From Bacteroidota bacterium (GTDB lineage: Bacteria; Bacteroidota; Bacteroidia; Flavobacteriales; Weeksellaceae), in NCBI GenBank assembly GCA_018266965.1, contig JAFDZJ010000187.1, positions 1 to 8,843 on the forward strand: a stretch of DNA of 8,843 bases, in the 5' to 3' direction. A program made the translations under genes and the position numbers. Shown here in pieces: positions 1 to 6,047 of the stretch. Numbering within the stretch: the stretch's first letter is position 1; each line of letters starts with the position of its first letter. The notes below the pieces were generated by a model that saw nothing but the letters and a program-made list of their open reading frames with translations, was not told the DNA's origin and searched no databases.

Positions 1-2
1 AA

Positions 3-1733
3 GAATATGAACCGTATGCCAAACAAATTTTTGGAAATACCCCGGAAATGATGGAATTTTTCTCTAAAAAATTAAAATACGATTTCCCTTGGAACAAATA
101 TGCACAAATTACCGGACAAGATTATGTTTCCGGTGCTATGGAAAATACCACATGTACCTTGCACGGTTCGTCTGCACAGCAAAAACCCGGACAGCTAATA
201 GATGAAAATAAATGGGAATCCACCATTGCTCACGAATTATTCCACCATTGGTTTGGCGACCTCATTACAGCAGAAAGCTGGAGTAACCTCACTGTTAATG
301 AGTCTTTTGCAAACTATTCCGAATACCTTTGGAACGAATACAAATACGGCAAAGACCAAGCAGATTATCATTTGATGAAAGATGTTGGTATGTATATACA
401 CAACCCTAGAGATTTCAAAAAAGATTTGGTAAGGTTCGATTACAAATCCAGAGAAGATGTTTTCGATTTGGTTACCTACCAAAAAGGAGGGGGAATATTG
501 CACATGTTGAGAAATTATTTGGGTGATGATGCTTTTTTTGATGGATTAAATGATTTCTTGAAAACTTATGAATACAATAACGCAGAAGCACACCAACTAA
601 GATTGTCACTAGAAAAAGTGTCTGGGAAAGACCTCAACTGGTTCTTCAACCAATGGTATTTCGGTAGTGGAAATCCGAAAATTTCATACAGCTACACCTT
701 CGAACCTGTAAAAAAAGAAACAACATTGGTTATTGACCAATCTCAAGAGCAACCGTTTGAATTTCCATTAACGGTAGATATATTTGTAGATGGAAAAGCA
801 CAACGACAAAAAGTTTGGGTCGATGCAAAATCCAAAAATTCTTTTTCGTTCAGCAATACAAAATCTCCAGAGCTAATCTCCATCAATCCAGATGGCGTAT
901 TGTTAGCTGATATTGAAGACAAAAAAACAAGCAAACAATATCTTTTGCAATATCTAGGGACAAAAGATTTCTATGGCAGATACAATGCTGTACAAAAAGT
1001 TAGCGAACAGGAAACCAAAGACGAAGATGCTATAAAACTACTTTCCGCCGCATTGAAAGATTCATTTTTCAGGACTAGAATTTTAGCATTGAAATCCATA
1101 GACCTTTCCCAACCTTCTATGGCGAAATCACTAGTTTCCGATGTAGAAAAACTCGCTACAAATGACCCAAAAACTTTGGTACAAGCCGCAGCGATTACTG
1201 TACTTGGCAAAACAAAAAATCCAAAATACAGCCCAATATTCGAAAAAGGAATAAATGCCGTTTCCAACGCAGTGAAAAGTGCATCTTTGATTGGTATTGC
1301 TACCCTAAATCCTGAAAAATCTGCACAATCACTTTCTCAAATAGATTTGGAAAATGCCGATGAAGAAATGCTAACTTCTCTACTACCGATAATTATAAAA
1401 AACAAAATTGAAAAACAAATGCCAGCAATTGGACAATTGGTAGCTTTTTATCCTTTTTTGAAATTTCAAAACCCCGAATTAGGAAAAACCGCAGAAGAAG
1501 GATACAATTGGATTATGTCTTCTGACAATCTTGCAGCAACGGAAAGCATTACAAAAGTTTTACTACAGGCAAAATCTCAAATCCCAGATAATCCACAAGT
1601 AAAAATGATGTTGAGCCAAATGCTAAAAGATGGTTTGGCAAAAAAAATGGAAGTCCTAAAAGCCAATCCTTCCAGTCCGACAATCAACGGTCAAATTGAA
1701 GCTATCAACAAAGCTATTGAAGCCTACAAATAA
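3..1733 (+). CDS. M1-family zinc aminopeptidase, 5'-truncated by window edge
   Basis: C-terminal two thirds of an M1 (gluzincin) metallo-aminopeptidase, which removes N-terminal residues from peptides. The frame is open from base 3, so the Met at 48 is internal and the true start lies outside the window. Counting from that Met, the substrate-anchoring GAMEN motif is at residues 29-33. The zinc site HELFH is at 62-66 (bases 231-245), with the third ligand Glu85 exactly 18 residues later (HEXXH-X18-E). The transition-state Tyr is probably Tyr144, in VTYQKGG. The catalytic part ends near WFFNQWYFGSGNP. The remaining roughly 340 residues are a short beta-rich segment followed by a helical, HEAT-like region (ALKDSFFRTRILALKSI and similar), as expected for long M1 enzymes. 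Periplasmic export is likely for the family, but the signal peptide region is not visible. All catalytic motifs are intact. Confidence 0.96.
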   Translation, partial: EYEPYAKQIFGNTPEMMEFFSKKLKYDFPWNKYAQITGQDYVSGAMENTTCTLHGSSAQQKPGQLIDENKWESTIAHELFHHWFGDLITAESWSNLTVNESFANYSEYLWNEYKYGKDQADYHLMKDVGMYIHNPRDFKKDLVRFDYKSREDVFDLVTYQKGGGILHMLRNYLGDDAFFDGLNDFLKTYEYNNAEAHQLRLSLEKVSGKDLNWFFNQWYFGSGNPKISYSYTFEPVKKETTLVIDQSQEQPFEFPLTVDIFVDGKAQRQKVWVDAKSKNSFSFSNTKSPELISINPDGVLLADIEDKKTSKQYLLQYLGTKDFYGRYNAVQKVSEQETKDEDAIKLLSAALKDSFFRTRILALKSIDLSQPSMAKSLVSDVEKLATNDPKTLVQAAAITVLGKTKNPKYSPIFEKGINAVSNAVKSASLIGIATLNPEKSAQSLSQIDLENADEEMLTSLLPIIIKNKIEKQMPAIGQLVAFYPFLKFQNPELGKTAEEGYNWIMSSDNLAATESITKVLLQAKSQIPDNPQVKMMLSQMLKDGLAKKMEVLKANPSSPTINGQIEAINKAIEAYK

Positions 1734-1757
1734 TTGAAAAAATATTTTTTATCCTTG

Positions 1758-1786
1758 CCCTTAACCAAAAAGTTAAGGGTTTTTTA
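1758..1786 (+). terminator. Rho-independent terminator after the aminopeptidase gene
   Basis: A perfect 8-bp stem CCCTTAAC (1758-1765) / GTTAAGGG (1772-1779) has a 6-nt loop and runs straight into six T residues (1780-1785). It starts 24 nt after the aminopeptidase stop codon. It closes that transcript and separates it from the - strand accessory block. Confidence 0.9.
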
Positions 1787-1819
1787 TTAACCCGACATCT
1801 AATATCGTTATTGTTCTAT

Positions 1820-1976
1820 GCACCTCTTGTTTTGCAAATTGACGATAAAACCGCTTTTAGCTCAAATGTTGAATAGTATTACTATCGTTCAACTTTGTAC
1901 AAAAGCTCAATAGAAGTACATCTTGTCCCGTTACTACTGGATCACCAGTTCTATTGCCAATTTGTTTGTTGTGCGT
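1820..1976. repeat. Long imperfect palindrome bordering the accessory block (left)
   Basis: No coding potential. The stretch folds on itself in layers. The inner stem pairs GCTTTT (1853-1858) with AAAAGC (1901-1906), CAAA-GTTGAA (1863-1873, one bulged T) with TTCAAC-TTTG (1888-1897), and TAGT (1874-1877) with ACTA (1881-1884), with a 3-nt bulge. The outer arms 1834-1852 and 1946-1964 are complementary at roughly 14 of 19 positions. The right arm also holds its own hairpin, ACTGG-ATCA-CCAGT (1936-1949). The inner end carries GTTGTGCGT (1968-1976), whose exact reverse complement bounds the other side of the block. Bulged long hairpins of this kind resemble folded recombination sites or degenerate small mobile elements. 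The identity is unproven. Confidence 0.55.
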
Positions 1977-1982
1977 TCGTTT

Positions 1983-2327
1983 TTAATTTTTTAAGATTTT
2001 AAGTTGTTCAATTACATCTTGTTTTTTCCAATATATTGCAGGAATTACTTCCTTGCCATTTCTATCAATAAAACCATAAGCTCCAGCTATGTTTTTTACT
2101 AAAGCACATTCATTAGAATATTTTCCAAATTTTTCAATTTTATCATAGATTGGTTGAACTACAGTTTTACCATTTCTATCTATAAAACCATAAGTGCCTG
2201 AAATCGTTTTTATTAATACCCAGTCCTTGTTATATTCATTATGTTTGTAGATTTTCTTGTAGTGTATTTGTGAAAAACAAAAAGTTGTTATTACAAGAAG
2301 TATGAGAGTAAGGAATTTTTTTTTCAT
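1983..2327 (-). CDS. Short secreted WG-repeat protein
   Basis: A 114-residue protein with a clear N-terminal signal peptide: a basic MKKK, a hydrophobic core at residues 5-17, and a likely cleavage near FCFSQ at 16-20. Export out of the cytoplasm is therefore likely. The mature part has two copies of the WG/KWG-type beta repeat, YGFIDRNGK at residues 46-54 and again at 84-92. The period is 38 residues, with a following hydrophobic strand (VVQPIYDKI and VIPAIYWKK). At DNA level the two copies share a near-identical 25-bp direct repeat (2056-2080 and 2170-2194), so the duplication is recent or under strong selection. WG-repeat proteins usually carry many repeats; this one stops just after the second, so it may be a trimmed relic. 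It starts 11 nt after the antitoxin stop and is probably cotranscribed with the toxin-antitoxin pair. Function unknown. Confidence 0.8.
   Translation of the reverse strand: MKKKFLTLILLVITTFCFSQIHYKKIYKHNEYNKDWVLIKTISGTYGFIDRNGKTVVQPIYDKIEKFGKYSNECALVKNIAGAYGFIDRNGKEVIPAIYWKKQDVIEQLKILKN
2056..2194. repeat. Direct 25-bp repeat inside the WG-repeat gene
   Basis: Two copies (2056-2080 and 2170-2194) begin CCATTTCTATC and end AAAACCATAAG on the + strand and differ at a single central base. They are offset by 114 bp, exactly 38 codons, so they are the DNA image of the tandem WG protein repeat and not a separate element. Confidence 0.85.
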
Positions 2328-2338
2328 CTTTTATTTAT

Positions 2339-2623
2339 TTATGCAGTTAATGGGTTTATGTGTATTTGTCCTCCAACGGCTTTTAATACTTTCATAATAG
2401 TAGAAAATTGAGGTTTTGCACCATCTGATAACGCCTTGTACAAACTTGGTCTGCTCATGCCAGTTTCTTCGGCTATTTTAGTCATTCCAATTGCCTTGGC
2501 AATATGTCCAATTGCTGTTATAATTTCAGCATCGTTACCTTCTTCCAAAACAGCATTAAGGTATTCAGCAATCATTTCATTGCTATCTAAATAATCTGCT
2601 ATATCAAATTTTGTACTTTCCAT
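2339..2623 (-). CDS. HTH antitoxin of a HigBA-like type II toxin-antitoxin pair (HI1420 family)
   Basis: A 94-residue DNA-binding antitoxin resembling the family described as addiction module antidote protein, HI1420 type. The N-terminal half (FDIADYLDSNEMIAEYLNAV) is the characteristic conserved lead-in. A Cro/CI-like helix-turn-helix follows at about residues 47-65 (MTKIAEETGMSRPSLYKAL), then FSTIMKVLKAVG. Family knowledge: the antitoxin binds and neutralises its RelE/HigB-fold partner and represses the shared promoter. The gene starts 4 nt after the toxin stop codon, giving the toxin-first order typical of HigBA and HI1419/HI1420 modules. A 6+6 palindrome upstream of the toxin gene is the likely operator. 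The protein looks complete and in frame. Confidence 0.93.
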   Translation of the reverse strand: MESTKFDIADYLDSNEMIAEYLNAVLEEGNDAEIITAIGHIAKAIGMTKIAEETGMSRPSLYKALSDGAKPQFSTIMKVLKAVGGQIHINPLTA

Positions 2624-2627
2624 TTTT

Positions 2628-2927
2628 TTATTTTTTTAGTTTCTTCCAAATTTCTTTAGCTTTTTCAATGTCTTTTTGTTGAGTAGATTTGTCCCCACCA
2701 ATTAACAAAATAATGATTTTACCATCAGTTTCTTTGAAGTAAACTCTGTAACCTTTTGCATAGTTAATTTTCAGTTCACTTATTCCATCACCAACTGCTT
2801 TACAATCGCCAAAATATTCTTCATTCTCAAGTTTTTGAATTCGAAACAAAATTTTTGCTTTCGCTCTCAAATCATTCAATTTCTTTAACCACTTATCAAA
2901 TTCTGTCGTTTTTTCTATAAAGTACAT
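2628..2927 (-). CDS. RelE/HigB-like toxin of a type II toxin-antitoxin pair (HI1419 family)
   Basis: A 99-residue basic protein of the RelE/ParE superfamily, killer-protein subfamily HI1419. Diagnostic stretches are TTEFDKWLKKL near the N-terminus, FGDCKAVGDGISELKINY in the middle, GYRVYFK, and the terminal block LLIGGDKSTQQKDIEKA. Family members are thought to act as ribosome-dependent mRNA interferases in the cytoplasm; that activity is inferred. An in-frame ATG at 2954 would add nine residues, but it lies inside the predicted -7 promoter element and its residues do not fit the family start. The ATG at 2927 (MYFIEKTTEFDKW) is therefore chosen. It is the first gene of the - strand unit, followed at 4 nt by the antitoxin. 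The reading frame is intact, so the module may be active. Confidence 0.93.
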   Translation of the reverse strand: MYFIEKTTEFDKWLKKLNDLRAKAKILFRIQKLENEEYFGDCKAVGDGISELKINYAKGYRVYFKETDGKIIILLIGGDKSTQQKDIEKAKEIWKKLKK

Positions 2928-2936
2928 TTTTAAACA

Positions 2937-2952
2937 GTATCCATTTGGATAC
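2937..2952. promoter_or_regulatory. Palindromic candidate operator of the toxin-antitoxin operon
   Basis: A perfect inverted repeat GTATCC-ATTT-GGATAC (6-bp arms, 4-bp spacer) lies 9 nt upstream of the toxin start codon and touches the downstream end of the predicted -7 element, so it covers the expected transcription start. HTH antitoxins of this type normally autorepress through such sites. Binding is inferred. Confidence 0.65.
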
Positions 2953-2983
2953 AAAATTACAAATAATATTTCTATGTCACAAT
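2952..2983 (-). promoter_or_regulatory. Bacteroidota-type promoter of the toxin-antitoxin-WG unit
   Basis: Read on the - strand, TAATTTTG (2959-2952) is an exact match to the Bacteroidota -7 consensus TAnnTTTG. An ATTG (2983-2980) lies 20 nt upstream as the -33 element. Transcription would begin around 2943-2948, leaving a short leader before the ATG at 2927. Confidence 0.7.
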
Positions 2984-3014
2984 TTAATTTTGAGGATTTC
3001 GTTTAAGTAAAATG

Positions 3015-3146
3015 ACGCACAACGGGAAGGCACTTTGTGAGGTTGCGAACTTAGAAACCGATTATTTTCTATCATAGATAAAATTTCTTACGAAACATAA
3101 ATTTACTACAAAATTTGTAATCTTGTCAAACGCCTGTTAGGCACGG
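3015..3146. repeat. Long imperfect palindrome bordering the accessory block (right), attC-like
   Basis: A non-coding stretch with complementary ends. The left arm begins ACGCACAACGGG (3015-3026) and the right arm ends CGCCTGTTAGGCACGG (3131-3146). Pairing involves GCACAAC with GTTAGGC (5 of 7), AGGC, and TTTG blocks, with several bulges. An inner hairpin TTTTCTAT-c-ATAG(at)AAAA lies near 3063-3083. GTTAGGC (3136-3142) fits the integron R' core GTTRRRY exactly, and GCACAAC (3017-3023) fits RYYYAAC at 6 of 7 positions. The 126-bp core-to-core span is within the size range known for attC sites. ACGCACAAC (3015-3023) is the exact inverse of 1968-1976. No integrase is in the window, so the attC reading is tentative. 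Confidence 0.45.
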
Positions 3147-3370
3147 TTTTAATTATTTTCATTCTTTAAAATTTTACTTTTTAATTTAATAAAAATATCT
3201 AAATTTATTTTATATGTCAAATTTGAGCAAATGTAAAGATAAACGGAATTTTCATGTATGAAAAAATCGAATTTCAAAACATTAGTGCCTAGTTATTAAT
3301 TTACAACTAAATTGAAGAATTAAAGAAAACCGAGAGACTTTTGCCAAAACAACAAAATGAATGGGTAATA
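3147..3370. other. AT-rich intergenic stretch without recognised function
   Basis: Very AT-rich sequence between the accessory block and the pyrG promoter. No open frame of useful length, tRNA or clear terminator is seen. The only notable structure is a small near-palindrome, TTTTCAT-GT-ATGAAAA (3249-3264), whose 2-nt centre makes it more likely a protein site or chance than an RNA hairpin. Confidence 0.6.
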
Positions 3371-3402
3371 TTTGTTTCATGTTTTAAAATCCCCTAACTT
3401 TG
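3371..3402 (+). promoter_or_regulatory. Promoter of pyrG
   Basis: TTTG (3371-3374) and TAACTTTG (3395-3402) match the Bacteroidota -33 and -7 consensus exactly with a 20-nt spacer. The start would fall near 3407-3410, only about 10 nt before the ATG at 3419. This leaves no room for a leader attenuator or riboswitch. Confidence 0.8.
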
Positions 3403-3418
3403 CCCAAACCAAAATCTA

Positions 3419-5026
3419 ATGAGTAAAAAGACCACGAAATACATCTTTGTAACAGGAGGTGTAACTTCATCTTTAGGAAAAGGAATAGTATCCGCATCTT
3501 TGGGATTACTTTTAAAATCAAGAGGTTTCAATGTAACCATTCAAAAATTAGACCCTTACATCAATATTGACCCAGGCACTCTAAACCCTTATGAACACGG
3601 CGAATGTTTTGTTACAGAGGACGGAGCAGAAACCGATTTGGATTTGGGACATTATGAAAGATTTTTGGACTCACCCACCTCTCAAAACAACAATGTTACC
3701 ACAGGTAGAATATATCAAACAGTAATAGAAAAAGAAAGAAAAGGAGATTTCCTAGGTAAAACCGTACAAGTTATCCCACACATTACCAACGAAATAAAAA
3801 GAAGAATAAAATTGCTCAGTAAGCAAAATTATGACATCATCATAACAGAAATTGGTGGTACTGTTGGCGATATCGAATCTTTGCCCTATATAGAAAGTGT
3901 ACGACAATTGAAATGGGAATTGGGCGAAAACAATTCCATGGTAATCCACCTTACTCTTTTACCTTATTTGGCTGCAAGTGGTGAACTAAAAACCAAACCA
4001 TCTCAACATTCGGTAAGACAATTGATGGAAAGTGGCATACAAGCCGATGTATTGGTTTGTAGAACCGAACATAAAATCGCAAAAGACATCAAAGCAAAAT
4101 TGGCTCAATTCTGCAATGTCCCTGTCGAAAATGTAATTGAAAGTATAGACCTGGAAACAATCTACGAAGTACCTACCTACCTACAAAAACAAAATTTTGA
4201 CGAAGTAGTTCTAAAAGAATTAAATTTGAAATCCGACCAAGAATGTAAATTGAATGATTGGAAAAACTTCCTAAAAAGATACAAAAATCCAAAAAAATCA
4301 GTAGAAATTGCTTTGGTTGGCAAATATGTAAGCTTGCAAGACTCCTACAAGTCTATTGCAGAAGCCTTTATACACGCAGGTGCAGAACAAGAAACCGAAG
4401 TAAAAGTACGATGGGTATATAGCGGAGAACTAACACAAGAAAATGCAAAAGAAACATTTGCAGGAATCGATGGAATCCTAATAGCACCTGGTTTTGGAGA
4501 CCGAGGAATAGAAGGGAAAATTGTTGCTGCACAATATGCCAGAGAAAACAATATCCCTTTACTAGGAATTTGCTTGGGAATGCAAATCATCACCGTGGAA
4601 TTTGCAAGAAATGTACTACAACTCCCAAAAGCTAATTCGGTAGAATTTGACTCTTCCACTCCGGATCCGGTTATTTCTTTGATGGAGGATCAAAAAAACA
4701 TTGTAGAAAAAGGTGGAACTATGAGATTGGGTGCTTGGAAATGCAGTCTGAAGAACGGCACAAAACTCTATGACATCTATGGTACTAAAAACATCTCCGA
4801 AAGACACAGACATCGTTATGAATTCAACTCGGAATACAAAATTGATTTTGAAAAAAATGGAATGATTGCTTCCGGCACCAATCCAGACACTCAACTAGTT
4901 GAAACATTGGAATTGAAAGATCATCCTTTTTTCGTTGGTGTACAATATCACCCAGAATACAAAAGTACGGTAGAAACTCCACACCCATTATTTGTTGCTT
5001 TTGTGAAAGCTTGTACTAAAAAGTAA
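3419..5026 (+). CDS. pyrG: CTP synthase (glutamine hydrolysing)
   Basis: Cytosolic amidoligase that makes CTP from UTP, ATP and glutamine, the last step of de novo pyrimidine synthesis. At 535 residues it is close to the usual 535-550. The N-terminal synthetase domain has the P-loop GGVTSSLGKG at residues 13-22 (Lys21), the Mg/UTP segment TEDGAETDLDLG at 66-77, and ITEIGGTVGDIES with Glu144. The C-terminal class I glutamine amidotransferase domain starts near residue 295 (VEIALVGKYVSLQDSYKS). It carries the triad Cys385 (GICLGMQ), His511 and Glu513 (VQYHPEYKS). No key residue is missing. The start MSKKTTKYIFVTGG matches the family and follows a consensus promoter. It is monocistronic: a strong terminator follows and the next gene is convergent. 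Confidence 0.99.
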   Translation: MSKKTTKYIFVTGGVTSSLGKGIVSASLGLLLKSRGFNVTIQKLDPYINIDPGTLNPYEHGECFVTEDGAETDLDLGHYERFLDSPTSQNNNVTTGRIYQTVIEKERKGDFLGKTVQVIPHITNEIKRRIKLLSKQNYDIIITEIGGTVGDIESLPYIESVRQLKWELGENNSMVIHLTLLPYLAASGELKTKPSQHSVRQLMESGIQADVLVCRTEHKIAKDIKAKLAQFCNVPVENVIESIDLETIYEVPTYLQKQNFDEVVLKELNLKSDQECKLNDWKNFLKRYKNPKKSVEIALVGKYVSLQDSYKSIAEAFIHAGAEQETEVKVRWVYSGELTQENAKETFAGIDGILIAPGFGDRGIEGKIVAAQYARENNIPLLGICLGMQIITVEFARNVLQLPKANSVEFDSSTPDPVISLMEDQKNIVEKGGTMRLGAWKCSLKNGTKLYDIYGTKNISERHRHRYEFNSEYKIDFEKNGMIASGTNPDTQLVETLELKDHPFFVGVQYHPEYKSTVETPHPLFVAFVKACTKK

Positions 5027-5081
5027 TTTCTCGAAAATTTAAAATAATAAATAATTTTAGATAGTTCTAAATTTAGTTTTT

Positions 5082-5126
5082 AAAATAATATCCGCTTCCT
5101 CAATCAGGAGAGCGGATATTATTTTT
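5082..5126 (+). terminator. Rho-independent terminator of pyrG
   Basis: A long stem pairs AATAATATCCGCT (5084-5096) with AGCGGATATTATT (5111-5123), extended inside by TCCT/AGGA with one bulged G, around a CAATC loop. It is followed by a run of T at 5122-5126. It lies 56 nt after the pyrG stop. Confidence 0.85.
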
Positions 5127-5244
5127 AATATTGCATCATCGCTTTTTCCTACCTACTCAAAAATATTGTTGCTATCCACCAAAATACAGAAACCAAACGA
5201 TTAGATTTTTGGATTTATATTTTTTATTAATAGAAACAAATACG

Positions 5245-5270
5245 ATAACTACACTATCTAGGGTAGTTAT
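5245..5270. repeat. Orphan inverted repeat between two terminators
   Basis: A perfect 8-bp inverted repeat ATAACTAC (5245-5252) / GTAGTTAT (5263-5270) with a 10-nt loop. No T run follows on either strand, so it does not look like a terminator. No coding sequence lies around it. Confidence 0.4.
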
Positions 5271-5307
5271 ATTGAAATTATTTGAATAGGGAGATAAATT
5301 ATTTAGA

Positions 5308-5346
5308 GAAAATAAAAACCTTTCAATTTTTTGAAATTGAAAGGTT
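5308..5346 (-). terminator. Rho-independent terminator of the tRNA-Cys transcript
   Basis: A perfect 13-bp stem, AACCTTTCAATTT (5317-5329) against AAATTGAAAGGTT (5334-5346), with a 4-nt loop. Read on the - strand the stem runs into TTTTTATTTT. It begins 6 nt after the end of the tRNA gene. Confidence 0.88.
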
Positions 5347-5352
5347 AAAGTG

Positions 5353-5423
5353 AGGTACCTAGCGGATTCGAACCGCTGTAGATGGTGTTGCAGACCACTG
5401 CCTAGCCGCTCGGCCAAAGTACC
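5353..5423 (-). tRNA. tRNA-Cys(GCA)
   Basis: A complete cloverleaf of 71 nt. The acceptor GGTACTT (5423-5417) pairs with AGGTACC (5360-5354) at all seven positions, with one G-U. The D arm is GCC/GGC with GG in the loop. The anticodon arm is GTGGT-CTGCAAC-ACCAT with anticodon GCA at 5391-5389. The variable loop is four bases (CTAC), and the T arm is AGCGG-TTCGAAT-CCGCT. The discriminator base is U, as expected for tRNA-Cys. The 3' CCA is not encoded (TCAC follows), so it must be added by the CCA-adding enzyme. It stands alone with its own promoter and terminator, convergent to pyrG. Confidence 0.98.
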
Positions 5424-5439
5424 CTGTTTGTTTCGGGTG

Positions 5440-5447
5440 CAAATATA
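5440..5447 (-). promoter_or_regulatory. -7 element of the tRNA-Cys promoter
   Basis: TATATTTG on the - strand matches TAnnTTTG exactly and ends 16 nt upstream of the mature tRNA 5' end. The expected -33 position holds only a T-rich GTTTTTT sequence, so the upstream element is weak. Confidence 0.6.
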
Positions 5448-5637
5448 GAAACTTTTTTAGGATTAAAAAACTTTTTGGACATTAATAATCCCTTTTATTC
5501 AAAAAAAATAATATTCAATTAGAAAAAGAAACAACAAATTATTTTTTTTTAAGATACAGTAAATTGATTAACAATGTTTAGATTATGGAAATATATCAAC
5601 ATTTTTTTGGAAATATTATGCTTTCATCATCTAAAAT

Positions 5638-5997
5638 CTACCACTGTTTTTCAAATACCAAAGAAACACCTTTCATTTCGCCCTGCATTGGTGGGTTTGT
5701 TTTGGTAATTTTTATTTTAATGGCATTTATTTCCGAAAATTCTTCTTTTATTTTGATGATGATTCTTCCAGCAACATACTCCAATAATTTGGATTTTACA
5801 GACATCTCTTCGTGTATTATCCTATTTATTTCGGCGTAGTTAATGGTATCTTGCAAATCATCTGTACTGGCTGCTTTCCATAGGTCTGCAATTATTTCCA
5901 CATTGATAAGATAGTAAGTACCAATGATGTTTTCTTCTTCTAACACTCCGTGGTAAGCATAGATTTTTATGTCTTCTAATAAAATTTTTGATTTCAT
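5638..5997 (-). CDS. folB: Dihydroneopterin aldolase
   Basis: A 119-residue cytosolic enzyme of folate synthesis that splits 7,8-dihydroneopterin into 6-hydroxymethyl-dihydropterin and glycolaldehyde. The length is typical for FolB, which forms an octamer of this small fold. Motifs in order are AYHGVLEEEN with Glu22, NYAE with Tyr54, LLEYVAGRI at 71-79, and the active-site lysine segment KITKTNPPMQG with Lys99. These correspond to the catalytic Glu/Tyr/Lys set known for the family. The start MKSKILLEDIKIYAYHG is the usual FolB N-terminus. It follows nadA on the same strand, but a terminator-like hairpin lies in the 50-nt gap. Expression therefore depends on read-through or on a promoter I cannot recognise. 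No clear terminator is seen after its TAG stop. Confidence 0.96.
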   Translation of the reverse strand: MKSKILLEDIKIYAYHGVLEEENIIGTYYLINVEIIADLWKAASTDDLQDTINYAEINRIIHEEMSVKSKLLEYVAGRIIIKIKEEFSEINAIKIKITKTNPPMQGEMKGVSLVFEKQW

Positions 5998-6004
5998 ATT
6001 CTTT

Positions 6005-6037
6005 TATTAAAAAAACCTTTCAAGAAATGTGAAAGGT
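6005..6037 (-). terminator. Rho-independent terminator after nadA
   Basis: An 8-bp stem ACCTTTCA (6015-6022) / TGAAAGGT (6030-6037) with a 7-nt loop. On the - strand it runs into seven T residues (6015-6009). It lies between nadA and folB and should end or attenuate the yicC-gmk-nadA transcript. It shares its stem arm with the tRNA-Cys terminator. Confidence 0.78.
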
Positions 6038-6047
6038 CTTTTGATTA

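Noticed and set aside
1983..2327. CRISPR-like direct repeats in the WG-repeat gene
   Set aside because: There are only two copies, their spacing is an exact multiple of three, and they encode the repeated protein motif, so they are coding repeats.
3249..3264. TTTTCAT-GT-ATGAAAA as a terminator
   Set aside because: The 2-nt centre cannot form a normal RNA loop, and no gene ends nearby on either strand.
3403..3418. Possible nucleotide-sensing leader or attenuator upstream of pyrG, as in some Gram-positive bacteria
   Set aside because: The predicted leader is only about 10 nt, with no hairpin and no run of identical pyrimidines at the predicted start.
4345..4894. Two long - strand open frames within pyrG
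   Set aside because: pyrG is fully accounted for on the + strand with all catalytic residues. These frames are its shadows and have no promoter or family resemblance.
5172..5417. Open frame of 81 codons on the - strand
   Set aside because: Its first half is the tRNA-Cys gene and the rest crosses the tRNA terminator. No protein-like features are present.
5585..5839. Open frame of 84 codons on the + strand with hydrophobic stretches
   Set aside because: It is antisense to folB, which has intact family motifs. The hydrophobic appearance comes from reading AT-rich DNA backwards.
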